DNA from: an uncultured Carboxylicivirga sp.
GTDB lineage: Bacteria > Bacteroidota > Bacteroidia > Bacteroidales > Marinilabiliaceae
DNA: 64,000 bases
Direction: 5' to 3'
Assembly (NCBI RefSeq): GCF_963668385.1
Contig: NZ_OY764327.1
Span: forward strand, 4,312,501-4,376,500
Shown: one piece after another, positions 9,624-19,397 of the stretch
Layout: every line of letters begins with the position of its first letter
Position numbering within the stretch: position 1 is the first letter of the stretch
Notes under the pieces: model-generated
Databases searched by the model: none
Told to the model about the DNA's origin: nothing
Seen by the model: the letters and a program-made list of their open reading frames with translations, nothing else
Program-made: the position numbers and the translations under genes

Positions 9624-9631
9624 TATATTTG
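9624..9631 (+). promoter_or_regulatory. -7 element for the exonuclease-GIY-YIG gene
   Basis: TATATTTG lies 24 nt before the ATG at 9656. It puts the expected transcript start downstream of the TTG at 9596 and so supports the ATG as the real start. Confidence 0.6.
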
Positions 9632-9655
9632 AGGAATCAATTAAGAAGGAAAGTA

Positions 9656-11023
9656 ATGTACGTCATCGTTGATATTGAAACAACCGGAGGTAATATGAAT
9701 AACGGTAAAATAACTGAAATAGCTATTTACCGTTTTGATGGAGAAAAGATAGTTGATGAGTTTGTGAGTTTGGTTAATCCCGAATGTATAATCCCTCCTT
9801 TCATTACATCATTAACAGGTATTAGTAATGAAATGGTTGAATCTGCTCCGCCGTTTTATGCTTTGGCTAAAGATATTGTAAACATATGCAAGGATGCTGT
9901 ATTTGTTGCGCATAATGTTGGTTTTGACTATAACTTTATTAAACATGAGTTTAAAAGTTTGGGATACGATTTTGATATGCCTTCGATGTGTACGGTAAAG
10001 CTTTCGCGCAAACTTTTGCCTGGGCATCAATCTTATAGTTTGGGTAAACTGTGCGATGAGTTAGGAATTTCAATTTCGGCACGACATCGGGCTGCTGGTG
10101 ATGCATTGGCCACTGTAAAGCTTTTTGAATTATTATTGGCTAAAAACAACGGTTTAATAAATCCCGAAGATCCATATCAACAGTTTTCAGCAGATGGATT
10201 GCATCCCGATTTAACTATTGATCAAATTAAATCTTTACCCGCCGAAACTGGGGTTTATTATTTGCATAACGAAGATGGCGAATTAATATATATAGGCAAA
10301 AGTAAAAATATTCGAAACCGCATTATCACCCATATGGGAAATCCTAAAACTAAAAAAGGGATTGAAATGAAGATGAAAACTGCAGATATAAGTTATCATC
10401 TTACCGGGAGTGAATTAATCGCATTATTAAAAGAATCGCAAGAGATAAAAGAAGAAAAACCAAGGTTTAACAGGGCGCAACGAAGGGCGCGTAATCAGGT
10501 AGGATTATATCATTATAGGGACCGGAAAGGATATTTAAGATTGATTTTAAAACCCAATAGTGGTGTAGATATACCTGATTGTACGTTTGAAAGCTTGAAA
10601 GAAGGCCGTGAACAGCTTTTTAAATGGATTGATGAATATGAGCTTTGCCAACAGCTTTGCGGCTTATATGATGGTAAAAATGGTTGTTTTCAATATCAGC
10701 TTAAAACTTGTAAAGGAGCCTGTGTGGGAGAGGAGCCTGACGAATTGTACAATAAAAGAGTTTTGCAATTAATTACAAAGCTATCGTATGGGCACAATAA
10801 CGTTGTTATTTTAGATAAAGGTCGTACTCCGGATGAATTGGGTGTAGTGGTTATAGAAAATGGTAAATACCTTGGTTATGGCTATATTTATGAAGATACG
10901 GCTATTGAAAATCCTGAAGAATTTAAAGAACATATATCCCAATTTGATGATAACCGCGATACGCGCATCATTATTGGTAATTATCTGCGACAGAAAAAGT
11001 ATAAAAAAATTATAGCTTATTAA
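9656..11023 (+). CDS. DnaQ-like 3'-5' exonuclease fused to GIY-YIG/UvrC-like nuclease
   Basis: 455 residues from the ATG at 9656, which has an AAGGA ribosome site and a promoter at 9624. Residues 1-165 are a DEDDh exonuclease of the DNA polymerase III epsilon type: Exo I 'VDIETTGG', Exo II 'AHNVGFDYNF' and Exo III 'HRAAGDALAT'. Residues about 190-280 form a GIY-YIG domain: 'TGVYYLHNEDGELIYIGKS' with 'NIRNRI' and 'MKTADI'. The remainder resembles the UvrC/Cho region that follows the GIY-YIG core. Such fusions are known in bacteria and are thought to act in DNA repair, cutting and trimming damaged strands. The stop codon TAA lies in the first three bases of an inverted-repeat element, so the native C-terminus may have been altered by its insertion. 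Confidence 0.88.
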   Translation: MYVIVDIETTGGNMNNGKITEIAIYRFDGEKIVDEFVSLVNPECIIPPFITSLTGISNEMVESAPPFYALAKDIVNICKDAVFVAHNVGFDYNFIKHEFKSLGYDFDMPSMCTVKLSRKLLPGHQSYSLGKLCDELGISISARHRAAGDALATVKLFELLLAKNNGLINPEDPYQQFSADGLHPDLTIDQIKSLPAETGVYYLHNEDGELIYIGKSKNIRNRIITHMGNPKTKKGIEMKMKTADISYHLTGSELIALLKESQEIKEEKPRFNRAQRRARNQVGLYHYRDRKGYLRLILKPNSGVDIPDCTFESLKEGREQLFKWIDEYELCQQLCGLYDGKNGCFQYQLKTCKGACVGEEPDELYNKRVLQLITKLSYGHNNVVILDKGRTPDELGVVVIENGKYLGYGYIYEDTAIENPEEFKEHISQFDDNRDTRIIIGNYLRQKKYKKIIAY

Positions 11024-11289
11024 CCTGAGTTCGATTTAAATTTTAAAACTCAGATTGAAATAAAGAACTGATTTACAATGAATAATTTTAGAGTAATAGT
11101 GAACTATTGCGATTAAATTTGAAGCAGTTAATCAGTTATTTATTCAAAGCTTGCTAATTTCCCCTTACAAATAGCAATTTTCTTCGTGCAATCGACTCAA
11201 AATAGCCCGCTATTCTTTCGTCAATATAAACTTGAAACTCACTATTTGTAAGCGTTCTGAGTTCAAAATTTCACGTCGAATTCAGGTTA
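11021..11289. mobile_element. MITE-like element with 33-bp terminal inverted repeats
   Basis: The left end 11021-11053 (TAACCTGAGTTCGATT... to ACTCAG) and the inverted right end 11257-11289 match at 26 of 33 positions by my count. A second inverted pair is nested inside: CTTACAAATAG (11164-11174) with CTATTTGTAAG (11242-11252), and between these a small hairpin AATAGC-cc-GCTATT (11200-11213). There is no coding capacity. This suggests a non-autonomous mobile element or a remnant of an IS end pair. I see no convincing target duplication beyond an ambiguous TTA. The left repeat supplies the stop codon of the upstream gene. Confidence 0.55.
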
Positions 11290-11433
11290 TTAGGCAGTAG
11301 TCCGTAGCTCAATGCCTGAGGTTTGTGTGCTAATTGGTAATCTGCTTATTGAATAATTGGAAATTATAATCGGTCATCTGTCTTAAATCATCCAACTTTA
11401 TTTCAATTTAAAAAATCTGCAGTTGATAAATAA
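11290..11433. other. rest of the intergenic region, no gene seen
   Basis: This AT-rich stretch lies between the inverted-repeat element and the end of the UPF0316 gene. A short imperfect hairpin, AGGCA with TGCCT, is at about 11292-11319. No ORF or promoter can be supported. Confidence 0.5.
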
Positions 11434-12012
11434 CTATTTCCCTTTTCGTAAAGGAATATAATTGCGTTTAATAACCGATTTAACAGGAAAAACACCGGAA
11501 TTAGCAAAACGGATATCTTCAAGAGTATAAAATGCTTTGGGGTTGTATTTCTTGATGATTTCGCTTATTCGAAGTATTTCTTTTCGTTTAGTAATGCAGT
11601 AGATAACATTTACTGGTCCACGACTACCTTCAGCATCCATATAGGTAATACCATATCCGGCTGAACTTAATCTCTGAATTAAATCCATCCCTGATTTTTG
11701 AGTTATAATACGAATGTTTACATAACCTAATGCCAGTCTTTCTTCAATTTTTAAACCCACGTAATTGCCGGTAGCAAAACCTCCTGCATATGCAATAAAG
11801 TAAAACCAGTTGTCGAGGTTCTCGAATATTTTGCTCATGGCAATTAACCAAATCAAAATTTCGAAGAATCCTAAAACAGGAGCCCAAAGCTTCATTCCTT
11901 TCGATACAAAAACAATACGTATGGTTCCAATAGTAACATCAGCAACGCGTGCTAAAAAAATTAATAGAGGAATGGCAACGTAGGTATATAAAACAGTGTC
12001 AGTAAATGGCAT
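11434..12012 (-). CDS. UPF0316 membrane protein (DUF5698-DUF2179)
   Basis: 192 residues. Three hydrophobic segments (about 8-32, 42-62 and 70-88) include the family pattern 'ARVADVTIGTIRIVFVSKG' and make up the membrane half (DUF5698). The C-terminal half (about 95-180) is a soluble DUF2179 domain with 'YGITYMDAEGSRGPVNVIY' and 'IIKKYNPKAFYTLEDIR'. The length is usual for the family, which is widespread and uncharacterised; DUF2179 is also found in YitT proteins and may bind a ligand. The gene lies downstream of the thioesterase gene in the same direction, with a 39-nt gap, so the two may share a transcript. Confidence 0.85.
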   Translation of the reverse strand: MPFTDTVLYTYVAIPLLIFLARVADVTIGTIRIVFVSKGMKLWAPVLGFFEILIWLIAMSKIFENLDNWFYFIAYAGGFATGNYVGLKIEERLALGYVNIRIITQKSGMDLIQRLSSAGYGITYMDAEGSRGPVNVIYCITKRKEILRISEIIKKYNPKAFYTLEDIRFANSGVFPVKSVIKRNYIPLRKGK

Positions 12013-12051
12013 TGTAAGTTGTAATTTATGGCATAAATTATAGATGAAAAC

Positions 12052-12474
12052 TTATTCTGTTTCTCCCAAAAAACTTTTTCGATTAACGATGTAGCGTTCA
12101 TGTGCACCAATTCCAACCGATATATCCTTGTCGTTCATAACAACAACATCAAAAAATAATCGATTGGTTTCGATAAATTTTAATACCCCTTTACAATAGA
12201 TGGTTTCTCCTGTTTTAACAGGGAAGAGATGTTTGAAATTTACTTCGGCACTAACCGTAACTAATCCATTTAGAAGATATTCGTCAACCATTTCAGCACA
12301 ACACTGCTCAACATATGCAATTAATGAAGATGTAGAGATAAGTTCTATATGTGCTGTTCCCAATTGGGTAGCCAAATCGTTATCGCACACTACTACCTCT
12401 TTTTCGTAGGTTGTACCTTCGTTTAACTTTGTTACAAAGAGGTTATCTGTTATTTTAAGTGATCTTGAATCCAT
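12052..12474 (-). CDS. FlK-like hotdog thioesterase
   Basis: 140 residues, a single hotdog fold. The pattern 'GTAHIELISTSSLIAYVEQC' followed by 'NFKHLFPVKTGETI' resembles the fluoroacetyl-CoA thioesterase (FlK) family, in which a Thr/Ser, a Glu in the long helix and a His before the 'P' strand are catalytic. Here Ser/Thr at 48-50, Glu at about 56 and His at about 83 are candidates. The likely reaction is hydrolysis of a small acyl-CoA, substrate unknown; a link to fluorinated compounds is not implied. It is probably co-directional with UPF0316 and release factor 3, which lies 62 nt upstream of its neighbour's end. Confidence 0.7.
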   Translation of the reverse strand: MDSRSLKITDNLFVTKLNEGTTYEKEVVVCDNDLATQLGTAHIELISTSSLIAYVEQCCAEMVDEYLLNGLVTVSAEVNFKHLFPVKTGETIYCKGVLKFIETNRLFFDVVVMNDKDISVGIGAHERYIVNRKSFLGETE

Positions 12475-12535
12475 GGCTTTGGGGTTTGTGGCGTAATCAA
12501 ATATACATCATAATGATCAGTTAAGAAATAATTAT

Positions 12536-14113
12536 TTAAAATTCTGATGTAAAATGGAACTCAATATCTTTAAAATTATCCTGAGCCAATTGTAACATAT
12601 ACGACGAATCTGCCATAAATACATCTCTTCCGTATTTATCTTTGGCCATGTATTGAAGCTTTCTCTTCTTAAAATCGTCTAATTGTTCTTTGTTATTGCT
12701 TTTTAACCAACAGGCTTTATATAAGTTGATGGGCTCATAACGACATGCTGCGTTATACTCGTGTAATAAACGGTATTGAATAACTTCGAACTGAAGCGCT
12801 CCTACAGTACCTATTACTTTACGTCCGTTAAACTGGCTGGTAAATAACTGAGCAACCCCTTCGTCCATTAACTGATCGATACCCTTTGCCAATTGTTTTG
12901 ATTTCATTGGATCGGCATTTTCGATGTAACGGAATAACTCTGGCGAGAAACTTGGTAATCCTTTGTAATGCAATTTTTCGCCTTGTGTTACTGTATCACC
13001 AATTTTGAAGTTACCTGTATCTGGAATACCAACAATATCGCCGGGATAAGCCTCATCAATAATTGATTTTTTATCAGCCATAAAAGCAGTAGGACTGGAG
13101 AATTTCATATTCTTACCTAAGCCTACGTGATGATAATTGGTATTACGCTCAAATTTACCGGAACATATTTTAAGGAAAGCCAAACGGTTACGGTGATTTG
13201 GATCCATGTTGGCATGAATCTTAAAGACAAAACCTGAGAATTTTTCTTCATCGGGTTGAACCAATCTTTCCTCGGCTTGCGCAGGCTGTGGACTTGGTGC
13301 AATTTTCAAGAAACAGTGCAACAACTCGCGCACCCCAAAGTTATTTAATGCACTACCAAAGAAAACAGGAGCAACTGAAGCGTCGCGGTACGAGTCAATA
13401 TCAAACTCAGGGTAAACACCTTCCACTAATTCCAACTCTTCGCGTAACATCTCTGACGAGCTTTCGCCAATGGCGTTATCTAATTGACTATCGTTGATAT
13501 CTTCAATTGATACCCCTTCTTCTAGCACTTGCTTGCCGGGATCGAACAGGTAGAGACTTTTTTCGAAAAGATTATAGACACCCTGGAATTGAGGACCATT
13601 ACCAACAGGCCAGCTAAGCGGACGAACCTTTATTTTTAGTTCTTCTTCCACTTCATCCAATAAATCGAAAGGATCTTTACTAGGACGGTCCATTTTGTTG
13701 ATGAATACAATTACCGGAGTATTACGCATACGGCAAACTTCCATCAGCTTACGGGTTTGCGCCTCAACCCCTTTGGCAGCATCAACAGCAATAATTACAC
13801 TATCAACAGCGGTAAGGGTGCGGAAAGTATCTTCAGCAAAATCCTGGTGACCGGGAGTATCCAGAATGTTAACCTTGTAACCATCGTATTCGAAACCCAT
13901 TACCGATGTGGCAACCGAGATACCTCTTTGCTTTTCAATCTCCATAAAATCGGAGGTAGCTGTTTTTTTTATCTTATTTGATTTTACAGCACCAGCAACG
14001 TGTATTGCACCACCAAAAAGCAGTAATTTTTCGGTTAATGTAGTTTTACCCGCATCCGGGTGACTTATGATCGCAAAGGTTCTTCTTCTTTTAATCTCTT
14101 CCTTAAATCCCAT
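12536..14113 (-). CDS. prfC: peptide chain release factor 3
   Basis: 525 residues from the ATG at 14113, which begins '[20 protein letters not shown]'; an upstream in-frame ATG at 14155 would add 14 residues with no family match. RF3 is a translational GTPase that recycles RF1/RF2 from the ribosome after termination. G motifs are visible: G1 '[13 protein letters not shown]', G3 'DTPGHQDF' and G4 'NKMD', with '[11 protein letters not shown]' as switch I. The later domains show '[22 protein letters not shown]', consistent with RF3 domain II, and a C-terminal domain with '[13 protein letters not shown]'. The length matches E. coli RF3 (529). No operon partner is obvious. Confidence 0.96.
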   Translation of the reverse strand: MGFKEEIKRRRTFAIISHPDAGKTTLTEKLLLFGGAIHVAGAVKSNKIKKTATSDFMEIEKQRGISVATSVMGFEYDGYKVNILDTPGHQDFAEDTFRTLTAVDSVIIAVDAAKGVEAQTRKLMEVCRMRNTPVIVFINKMDRPSKDPFDLLDEVEEELKIKVRPLSWPVGNGPQFQGVYNLFEKSLYLFDPGKQVLEEGVSIEDINDSQLDNAIGESSSEMLREELELVEGVYPEFDIDSYRDASVAPVFFGSALNNFGVRELLHCFLKIAPSPQPAQAEERLVQPDEEKFSGFVFKIHANMDPNHRNRLAFLKICSGKFERNTNYHHVGLGKNMKFSSPTAFMADKKSIIDEAYPGDIVGIPDTGNFKIGDTVTQGEKLHYKGLPSFSPELFRYIENADPMKSKQLAKGIDQLMDEGVAQLFTSQFNGRKVIGTVGALQFEVIQYRLLHEYNAACRYEPINLYKACWLKSNNKEQLDDFKKRKLQYMAKDKYGRDVFMADSSYMLQLAQDNFKDIEFHFTSEF

Positions 14114-14330
14114 GGTCTTAATTTTTCGAGGTGCAAATTTACACAAACCATTCAAATGAACAGCTTTCTATGCTTAATGTTTGTAAAAAAATAATCTCTC
14201 GATTAAATAAATTACCAAATGGGTTTAGATTAATGGGTACAAGAATATTTATTTTAAGGTTAGTTTGTCATAAATAAAATCAAGGAATCAGTACTTTTTA
14301 TTAAGCTAATAACCATTAGAATAATGGTGG
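14114..14330. other. intergenic region left of the dyad array
   Basis: AT-rich DNA between prfC and the 21-bp array. No gene, hairpin terminator or TAnnTTTG element was found that I would defend. Confidence 0.5.
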
Positions 14331-14566
14331 CTTATTGGGATACAATGATCATATCCTGGGATATTGTATTAAAAAATTGGGATATGGTCATCCTATCCCA
14401 ACTTTTTATCATGATATCCGGAGATACGGAGAATATATCCTGGGATAAGATGATGCTAGCTATGGATATTATTATTCCAATAGGGGATAGCACTTTCTTA
14501 TCCCTGTTTTTTGTCTTGCTATCCTTGGATAGGATCGTTGTGTATGCGGATATGTTATTCTTATCC
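14331..14566. repeat. array of about 12 TATCC/GGATA dyads phased at exactly 21 bp
   Basis: From 14331 a core of the form TATCC-tg-GGATA recurs every 21 bp, giving about eleven units. Some carry both halves (14385-14470 and 14510-14540 have clear examples) and others only the left (TATCC) or right (GGATA) half. Between cores the sequence is AT-rich and not conserved. Because the period is divisible by three, one frame is open as 14324-14584 and would encode heptads of the form xWDxxxx (SWDIVLK, NWDMVIL, SWDKMML). There is no ribosome site or family match, so I favour a DNA-level function or a decayed repeat over a gene. A 21-bp period places every dyad on the same face of the helix. Confidence 0.7.
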
Positions 14567-14694
14567 TGTAAAAGAGCCGACTAAAACATATTCAAACAAA
14601 AAGTAGCCTAATTTCTACCATAATTGAATGATAATTTCTATTTTTTGATCGTTAATAGTATCAAAGGACACCGAAAACTGAAAAGATATACGTT

Positions 14695-15552
14695 ATGAGA
14701 TGGACTAATTACCACGGGCATTCTAAATATTGCGACGGACATGGCGAAGTTGAAGATTATGTGCTAAAGGCAATTGAATTAAATATGGCCTGTATTGGCA
14801 TTTCATCACATGCGCCTGTACCTTTTAAGTCGGTATGGAATATGCCGGCTGAGCAGATGGAATTTTACATTAAAGATATTGATGTAGTTAAGCAGAAATA
14901 TGGGAATCAAATAAATATTTATAAATCACTTGAAATTGATTATATACCTGAAAAGATGTCGCCGGCTCATGCAGATATAAAAAGGTTGGATCTGGATTAT
15001 ACCATTGGTTCGGTACATTACGTCAGATGTTTTGATGATGGCACATATTGGGAAATTGATGGCCCGGCACCTGAGTTTAAAAATGGATTGGAAGAAATAT
15101 TCAAGGGCGATTATAAAAAACTGGCTGTAGAATTTTATTCACTTCAAAATGAGATGTTGCAAAATTATACCCCAGATATTTTGGGGCATATGGATAAGAT
15201 TAAGATGCATAACGGAGCCTTTAATTTGTTTGATGAGAATGATAAATGGTATCTCGATCAGGTATATCAAACCTTAATACTGGCAAAAGAAAAAGGGGTG
15301 GTGGTTGAAATTAATACTAAAGCCTTTAATCGCAGTAATCATCTATTCCCTGGAAAAGAGCACTTTCAGTTTATCAAGGAGAATAATATACCCATAACCA
15401 TAAATAGCGATGCCCATATGACTAAGTTCCTCACCTTGGGCTTCGAAGAAGTTGCACAAATGTTGTTAGCGGCGGGTGTAAATACTGTTTACGAACTGAT
15501 AAAAGGAGAGTGGCAGCCAATAGAATTAATGAAAGAAGGAATATTGATATAA
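14695..15552 (+). CDS. PHP-domain phosphatase, histidinol-phosphatase-like
   Basis: 285 residues, a PHP metal-dependent hydrolase. Metal ligands are seen at the N-terminus ('NYHGHSKYCDGHG'), in 'ISSHAPVP', in 'SLEIDYIPE', in 'TIGSVHYV', in 'ILGHMDKI' and in the C-terminal 'INSDAHMT'. The order and spacing match HisK-type histidinol-phosphatases, which remove phosphate from L-histidinol phosphate in histidine synthesis. No other his genes are near, so a general phosphoesterase role remains possible. The next gene converges on it and a two-way terminator separates them. Confidence 0.8.
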   Translation: MRWTNYHGHSKYCDGHGEVEDYVLKAIELNMACIGISSHAPVPFKSVWNMPAEQMEFYIKDIDVVKQKYGNQINIYKSLEIDYIPEKMSPAHADIKRLDLDYTIGSVHYVRCFDDGTYWEIDGPAPEFKNGLEEIFKGDYKKLAVEFYSLQNEMLQNYTPDILGHMDKIKMHNGAFNLFDENDKWYLDQVYQTLILAKEKGVVVEINTKAFNRSNHLFPGKEHFQFIKENNIPITINSDAHMTKFLTLGFEEVAQMLLAAGVNTVYELIKGEWQPIELMKEGILI

Positions 15553-15555
15553 GAA

Positions 15556-15592
15556 AAGAGCAAGGTTGAAGCCTTGCTCTATCTTCTTTTTA
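15556..15592. terminator. bidirectional terminator
   Basis: GAGCAAGG (15558-15565) pairs with CCTTGCTC (15572-15579), with T-rich tracts on both sides. It separates the PHP gene from the converging carboxylase operon and overlaps the stop codon of the latter. Confidence 0.85.
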
Positions 15593-17128
15593 TAAAGGAA
15601 TATTACCATGTTTTTTAGGTGGATTTGATTCGTTTTTGTTTTCGGTCATTTCCAACGCCTGTATCAATTTAAATCGTGTTTCTTTAGGATAGATGATTTC
15701 ATCGATATAACCCATTTCAGCTGCACGATAGGGATTAGCAAAGTTCTGGCGATAATCATCCACTCGTTTGGCTTTTGATTGCTCATCTGTATCGCCTCTG
15801 AAAATTATATTTACAGCTCCTTCAGGGCCCATTACCGCTATTTCGGCAGTAGGGTAGGCAAAATTAATGTCGGCTGCCAAATGTTTCGAGGCCATTACAT
15901 CATACGCACCTCCGTAGGCTTTACGCGTGATTACTGTGATTTTTGGTACTGTAGCTTCAGCATAAGCATACAGTAATTTGGCTCCGTGTTTTATAATACC
16001 TCCATATTCCTGAACCGTACCGGGTAAAAATCCGGGTACATCAACAAATGTTACCAATGGAATATTGAAAGCATCGCAAAAACGTACAAAACGTGCTCCT
16101 TTGGCTGATGAATTAATATCTAAAACGCCAGCAAGGTAATTAGGCTGATTAGCAACAATACCTACCGTTTTACCATCCATACGTCCAAAACCTGTAATGA
16201 TATTTTGGGCATAATGAGGCATTACTTCAAAAAAGTGCTGGTTGTCTATTACCTTATTGATAAGGTCGTGCATGTCATAAGGACGGTTAGGATCTGCTGG
16301 AATCAAGGTTTGTAGTTCCTCTGATTCACGGCGAATATCGTCTGTTGATTTCACTATTGGAGCATCTTCCATATTGTTGGATGGAAGGAAACTCAGTAAT
16401 TCGCGAATCATCATAAGGGTGTGTTCATCATCATCGCCCATTAAATGAGCTACACCACTTTTTGAGTTATGAGTCATAGCACCGCCTAATTCTTCTTTAG
16501 TAACTTCTTCGTGGGTAACTGTTTTAATTACTTCGGGGCCGGTTACAAACATATAACTAGTATCTCTCACCATAAAAATAAAGTCGGTAAGGGCAGGTGA
16601 ATAGACTGCACCACCTGCACAGGGCCCCATAATGGCTGATATTTGAGGAATCACTCCCGATGCTTTTACATTTAAATGGAAGATTTCGCCATAGCCTGCC
16701 AAACTTTGAACACCTTCCTGAATACGTGCTCCGCCCGAATCGTTTAATCCAATTAAAGGAGCTCCCATTTTAAGAGCCAGTTTTGATATCTTAATGATTT
16801 TATCGGCATTAGTACGGCTTAACGAACCCCCAAATACAGTGAAGTCCTGTGCGAAAACATATACCAACCGTCCGTCTACTTTACCGTAACCGGTAAGAAA
16901 GCCATCTCCCGGAAACTTGGTTTTCTCCATTCCAAAGTTGTTGCAACGATGGGTAACAAGTTTATCCAACTCAACAAAAGTTCCCGGATCGAGGAATAAG
17001 TTAATACGTTCGCGGGCAGTTAATTTACCTGCTTTATGTTGTTTTTCAATTCTATCAGCACCACCACCTGCTTCGGCCTGTTGGTTGCGTTGTTCAAACT
17101 TATTATATTTTTCTTCTAGATTTTGCAT
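15590..17128 (-). CDS. acyl-CoA carboxylase carboxyltransferase subunit (propionyl-/methylmalonyl-CoA type)
   Basis: 512 residues. Carboxyltransferase N and C halves are complete, with oxyanion-hole glycines in '[17 protein letters not shown]' and '[11 protein letters not shown]', acyl-CoA contacts '[11 protein letters not shown]', and '[19 protein letters not shown]'. The sequence resembles PccB/MmdA, which move carboxyl from biotin to propionyl-CoA, or the reverse. It is the last gene of a three-gene operon with a biotin carrier (20-nt gap) and a biotin carboxylase. Because a biotin carboxylase is present and no membrane decarboxylase subunit is seen, a propionyl-CoA carboxylase role is more likely than a sodium-pumping decarboxylase. 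The substrate is inferred. Confidence 0.9.
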   Translation of the reverse strand: MQNLEEKYNKFEQRNQQAEAGGGADRIEKQHKAGKLTARERINLFLDPGTFVELDKLVTHRCNNFGMEKTKFPGDGFLTGYGKVDGRLVYVFAQDFTVFGGSLSRTNADKIIKISKLALKMGAPLIGLNDSGGARIQEGVQSLAGYGEIFHLNVKASGVIPQISAIMGPCAGGAVYSPALTDFIFMVRDTSYMFVTGPEVIKTVTHEEVTKEELGGAMTHNSKSGVAHLMGDDDEHTLMMIRELLSFLPSNNMEDAPIVKSTDDIRRESEELQTLIPADPNRPYDMHDLINKVIDNQHFFEVMPHYAQNIITGFGRMDGKTVGIVANQPNYLAGVLDINSSAKGARFVRFCDAFNIPLVTFVDVPGFLPGTVQEYGGIIKHGAKLLYAYAEATVPKITVITRKAYGGAYDVMASKHLAADINFAYPTAEIAVMGPEGAVNIIFRGDTDEQSKAKRVDDYRQNFANPYRAAEMGYIDEIIYPKETRFKLIQALEMTENKNESNPPKKHGNIPL

Positions 17129-17148
17129 AATAACTAATTTACGTTGGT

Positions 17149-17661
17149 TTACTGCGCCTCAATTTCAATAAGGGGTTGATTTCCTTCTACAGCATCACCT
17201 TCTGCAACGTGAATGCTTTTAACCACACCGTCGGATGCACTTTTGTATTCGCTTTCCATCTTCATGGCCGAAACCACCACCACGGTTTGACCCTTTTCAA
17301 CAGAATCACCAACCTTAACAGGTATTTTTACAATTTTACCTGGCATAGGAGTAGAGATGATATTGCTTCCGGTGTCCAAATGACTTTTGGCTTTGGCACG
17401 ATAACGAGCTACCGCATCAATTACCTCAATTTCGTAATAGTTATTAAGCGTATTAACCTTGTACTGACTGGGAGTATCGCCCTCAATCATTTCCATGTTA
17501 TACGATTTCCCATTTAGCAATACCGAGTAGGCATCTGATTCCACTTTCTCAATATCTAAATTATATATGCGTCCGTCAATCTCCACCTTATATTTCGAGC
17601 CTTGCTGTTCCAATACATGAATATGAGCGACTCTGCTATCTATTTTAAGTTCTAATGGCAT
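17149..17661 (-). CDS. biotin carboxyl carrier protein of the acyl-CoA carboxylase
   Basis: 170 residues. The C-terminal biotinyl domain (about 98-170) carries the biotinylation motif 'SAMKMESE', the Lys being the attachment site, preceded by '[22 protein letters not shown]'. The N-terminal 95 residues are beta-rich ('[20 protein letters not shown]') and resemble the linker or BT-like domain that joins carrier to carboxylase in propionyl-CoA carboxylases. It lies between the biotin carboxylase (12-nt gap) and the carboxyltransferase (20-nt gap), so the three make one enzyme. Confidence 0.92.
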   Translation of the reverse strand: MPLELKIDSRVAHIHVLEQQGSKYKVEIDGRIYNLDIEKVESDAYSVLLNGKSYNMEMIEGDTPSQYKVNTLNNYYEIEVIDAVARYRAKAKSHLDTGSNIISTPMPGKIVKIPVKVGDSVEKGQTVVVVSAMKMESEYKSASDGVVKSIHVAEGDAVEGNQPLIEIEAQ

Positions 17662-17673
17662 AACTGATTGTTT

Positions 17674-19185
17674 TTAAAGTCTGATAACATTATGTCTTCG
17701 TCCAAACTCCTTCCATTGCGAAGAATGCTTCTCTGTTTGTAAAGTGTGCTCTCCATTCAACTTCATTTTTTCGGTATAGTCGAGGTAGGCAACCAATAAG
17801 GCGATGTCTTCGCAATAATCAACACAGTCATCATCTGTCATCAAAAAATCCATGTTTTTCTCAATGAAATTGGTATCGTATTTACCTTCTACAAAATCGG
17901 TAGCTTGCATAATTCTCGAAACAAAAGGAATGGATGTTTTTACTCCGGTGATTTTGTATTCGTAAAGAGCTCTTTTCATTCGTTCAATAGCTTCGCTACG
18001 TGTAGGAGCCCACGAAATTAATTTCGATATCATTGGATCGTAGTGGAACGGTATTTCATATCCTTCATACACATAACCATCTGTTCGCACTCCTAAACCT
18101 AGCGGTTCCGAAATGTTTTTAACCACACCTGGACAAGGCATAAAGTTATTTTTATGATCTTCGGCATAAATACGGCACTCGATGGCATGGCCCGTTTGTT
18201 TCAAATCATCCTGTTTAAAAAAAAGAGGAAAACCGTTGGCCACGTTGATTTGCGCCTTCACAAGGTCGATGCCTGTAACTCTTTCGGTAATGGGATGTTC
18301 AACCTGCAAGCGGGTATTCATCTCAAGGAAGTAGAAGTTAAGTTGGTTATCAACCAAAAATTCAACAGTACCGGCTCCCACATAATCAACCGATTTGGCT
18401 GCATTAATGGCTGTTTTACCCATCTCTTCACGTAGCTTGGGTGTCATTAATGGAGAAGGAGTTTCTTCAACCACTTTTTGATGACGACGTTGAACCGAAC
18501 ATTCTCGCTCAAAAAGATGCACGTAATTTCCATGTTGATCGGCCATAATTTGAAACTCTATATGATGTGGGCCTTCAACATATTTTTCGATGTATACGGC
18601 ATCGTTTCCAAAGGCCGATCTTGCTTCTGATTTAGCCATTTCGTAGGCAGAAATAACATTTTTTTCATCGCGTACCAAACGCATTCCTTTTCCACCACCA
18701 CCGGCACTGGCCTTTATCATTACCGGATAACCAATCTCGTTGGCCACCTCTTTTAACCTATCGTTGTTGGTAATATTTTCTTCGGTACCAGGAACAACCG
18801 GTACACCTGATTTAATCATTAACTCACGTGCCGTAAGTTTATCGCCCATGGTATTAATAGCGTGTGTAGAAGGACCAATGAAAATGATTCCGGCCTTTGT
18901 TACTTTATCTGCAAACGTTGCATTTTCCGACAAAAAACCGTAGCCCGGATGAATAGCATCAGTTTTTGAATTTTTAGCTACTTCAATAATTTTATCAATA
19001 TTTAAGTAGCTTTCGGAAGAGCTTGCCGGACCGACACAGTACGCTTCATCGGCATACCTTACATGCATGGCTTTACGATCTGCTTCGGAGAATATTGCAA
19101 CAGTCGATAGTCCCATCTCACGACAAGATCTCATTACTCTTATAGCAATTTCACCTCTATTAGCAACTAATACTTTTTTAATCAT
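17674..19185 (-). CDS. biotin carboxylase subunit
   Basis: 503 residues, slightly longer than E. coli AccC (449) by a C-terminal extension of about 45. It carries out the ATP- and bicarbonate-dependent carboxylation of biotin on the carrier. Visible motifs are N-terminal 'KVLVANRGEIAIRVMRSCREMG', 'HPGYGFLSEN', the ATP-grasp glycine loop 'KASAGGGGKGMR', 'ERECSVQRRHQKVVEE' and 'EMNTRLQVEHPITE' with the catalytic Glu and Arg. It is the first gene of the operon. A 156-nt AT-rich region and then the ferritin promoter region lie upstream, divergent. Confidence 0.94.
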   Translation of the reverse strand: MIKKVLVANRGEIAIRVMRSCREMGLSTVAIFSEADRKAMHVRYADEAYCVGPASSSESYLNIDKIIEVAKNSKTDAIHPGYGFLSENATFADKVTKAGIIFIGPSTHAINTMGDKLTARELMIKSGVPVVPGTEENITNNDRLKEVANEIGYPVMIKASAGGGGKGMRLVRDEKNVISAYEMAKSEARSAFGNDAVYIEKYVEGPHHIEFQIMADQHGNYVHLFERECSVQRRHQKVVEETPSPLMTPKLREEMGKTAINAAKSVDYVGAGTVEFLVDNQLNFYFLEMNTRLQVEHPITERVTGIDLVKAQINVANGFPLFFKQDDLKQTGHAIECRIYAEDHKNNFMPCPGVVKNISEPLGLGVRTDGYVYEGYEIPFHYDPMISKLISWAPTRSEAIERMKRALYEYKITGVKTSIPFVSRIMQATDFVEGKYDTNFIEKNMDFLMTDDDCVDYCEDIALLVAYLDYTEKMKLNGEHTLQTEKHSSQWKEFGRRHNVIRL

Positions 19186-19397
19186 AATTGAGATAAGGGT
19201 TTCTTTTTGAGCTTATTTGCTCTGATATATAAAAAAATAACCTCTGTTTTGTTCTAAATAACAATAAAGGATGAATATATCTTTAATGTAAAAGTGATGA
19301 ATAATTTCAATTATTCAAATTAAAGTCAAAGATTATATGGAATGATTATAAATAGAAAAAGTGCTCAACTACCAGCTTATTCAGCGGTTATATATTG

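Noticed and set aside
14324-14584. 86-residue open frame over the 21-bp array (xWDxxxx heptads)
   Set aside because: The frame is explained by a repeat period divisible by three. I see no ribosome site or promoter and no family match, so it is listed as a DNA repeat rather than a gene.
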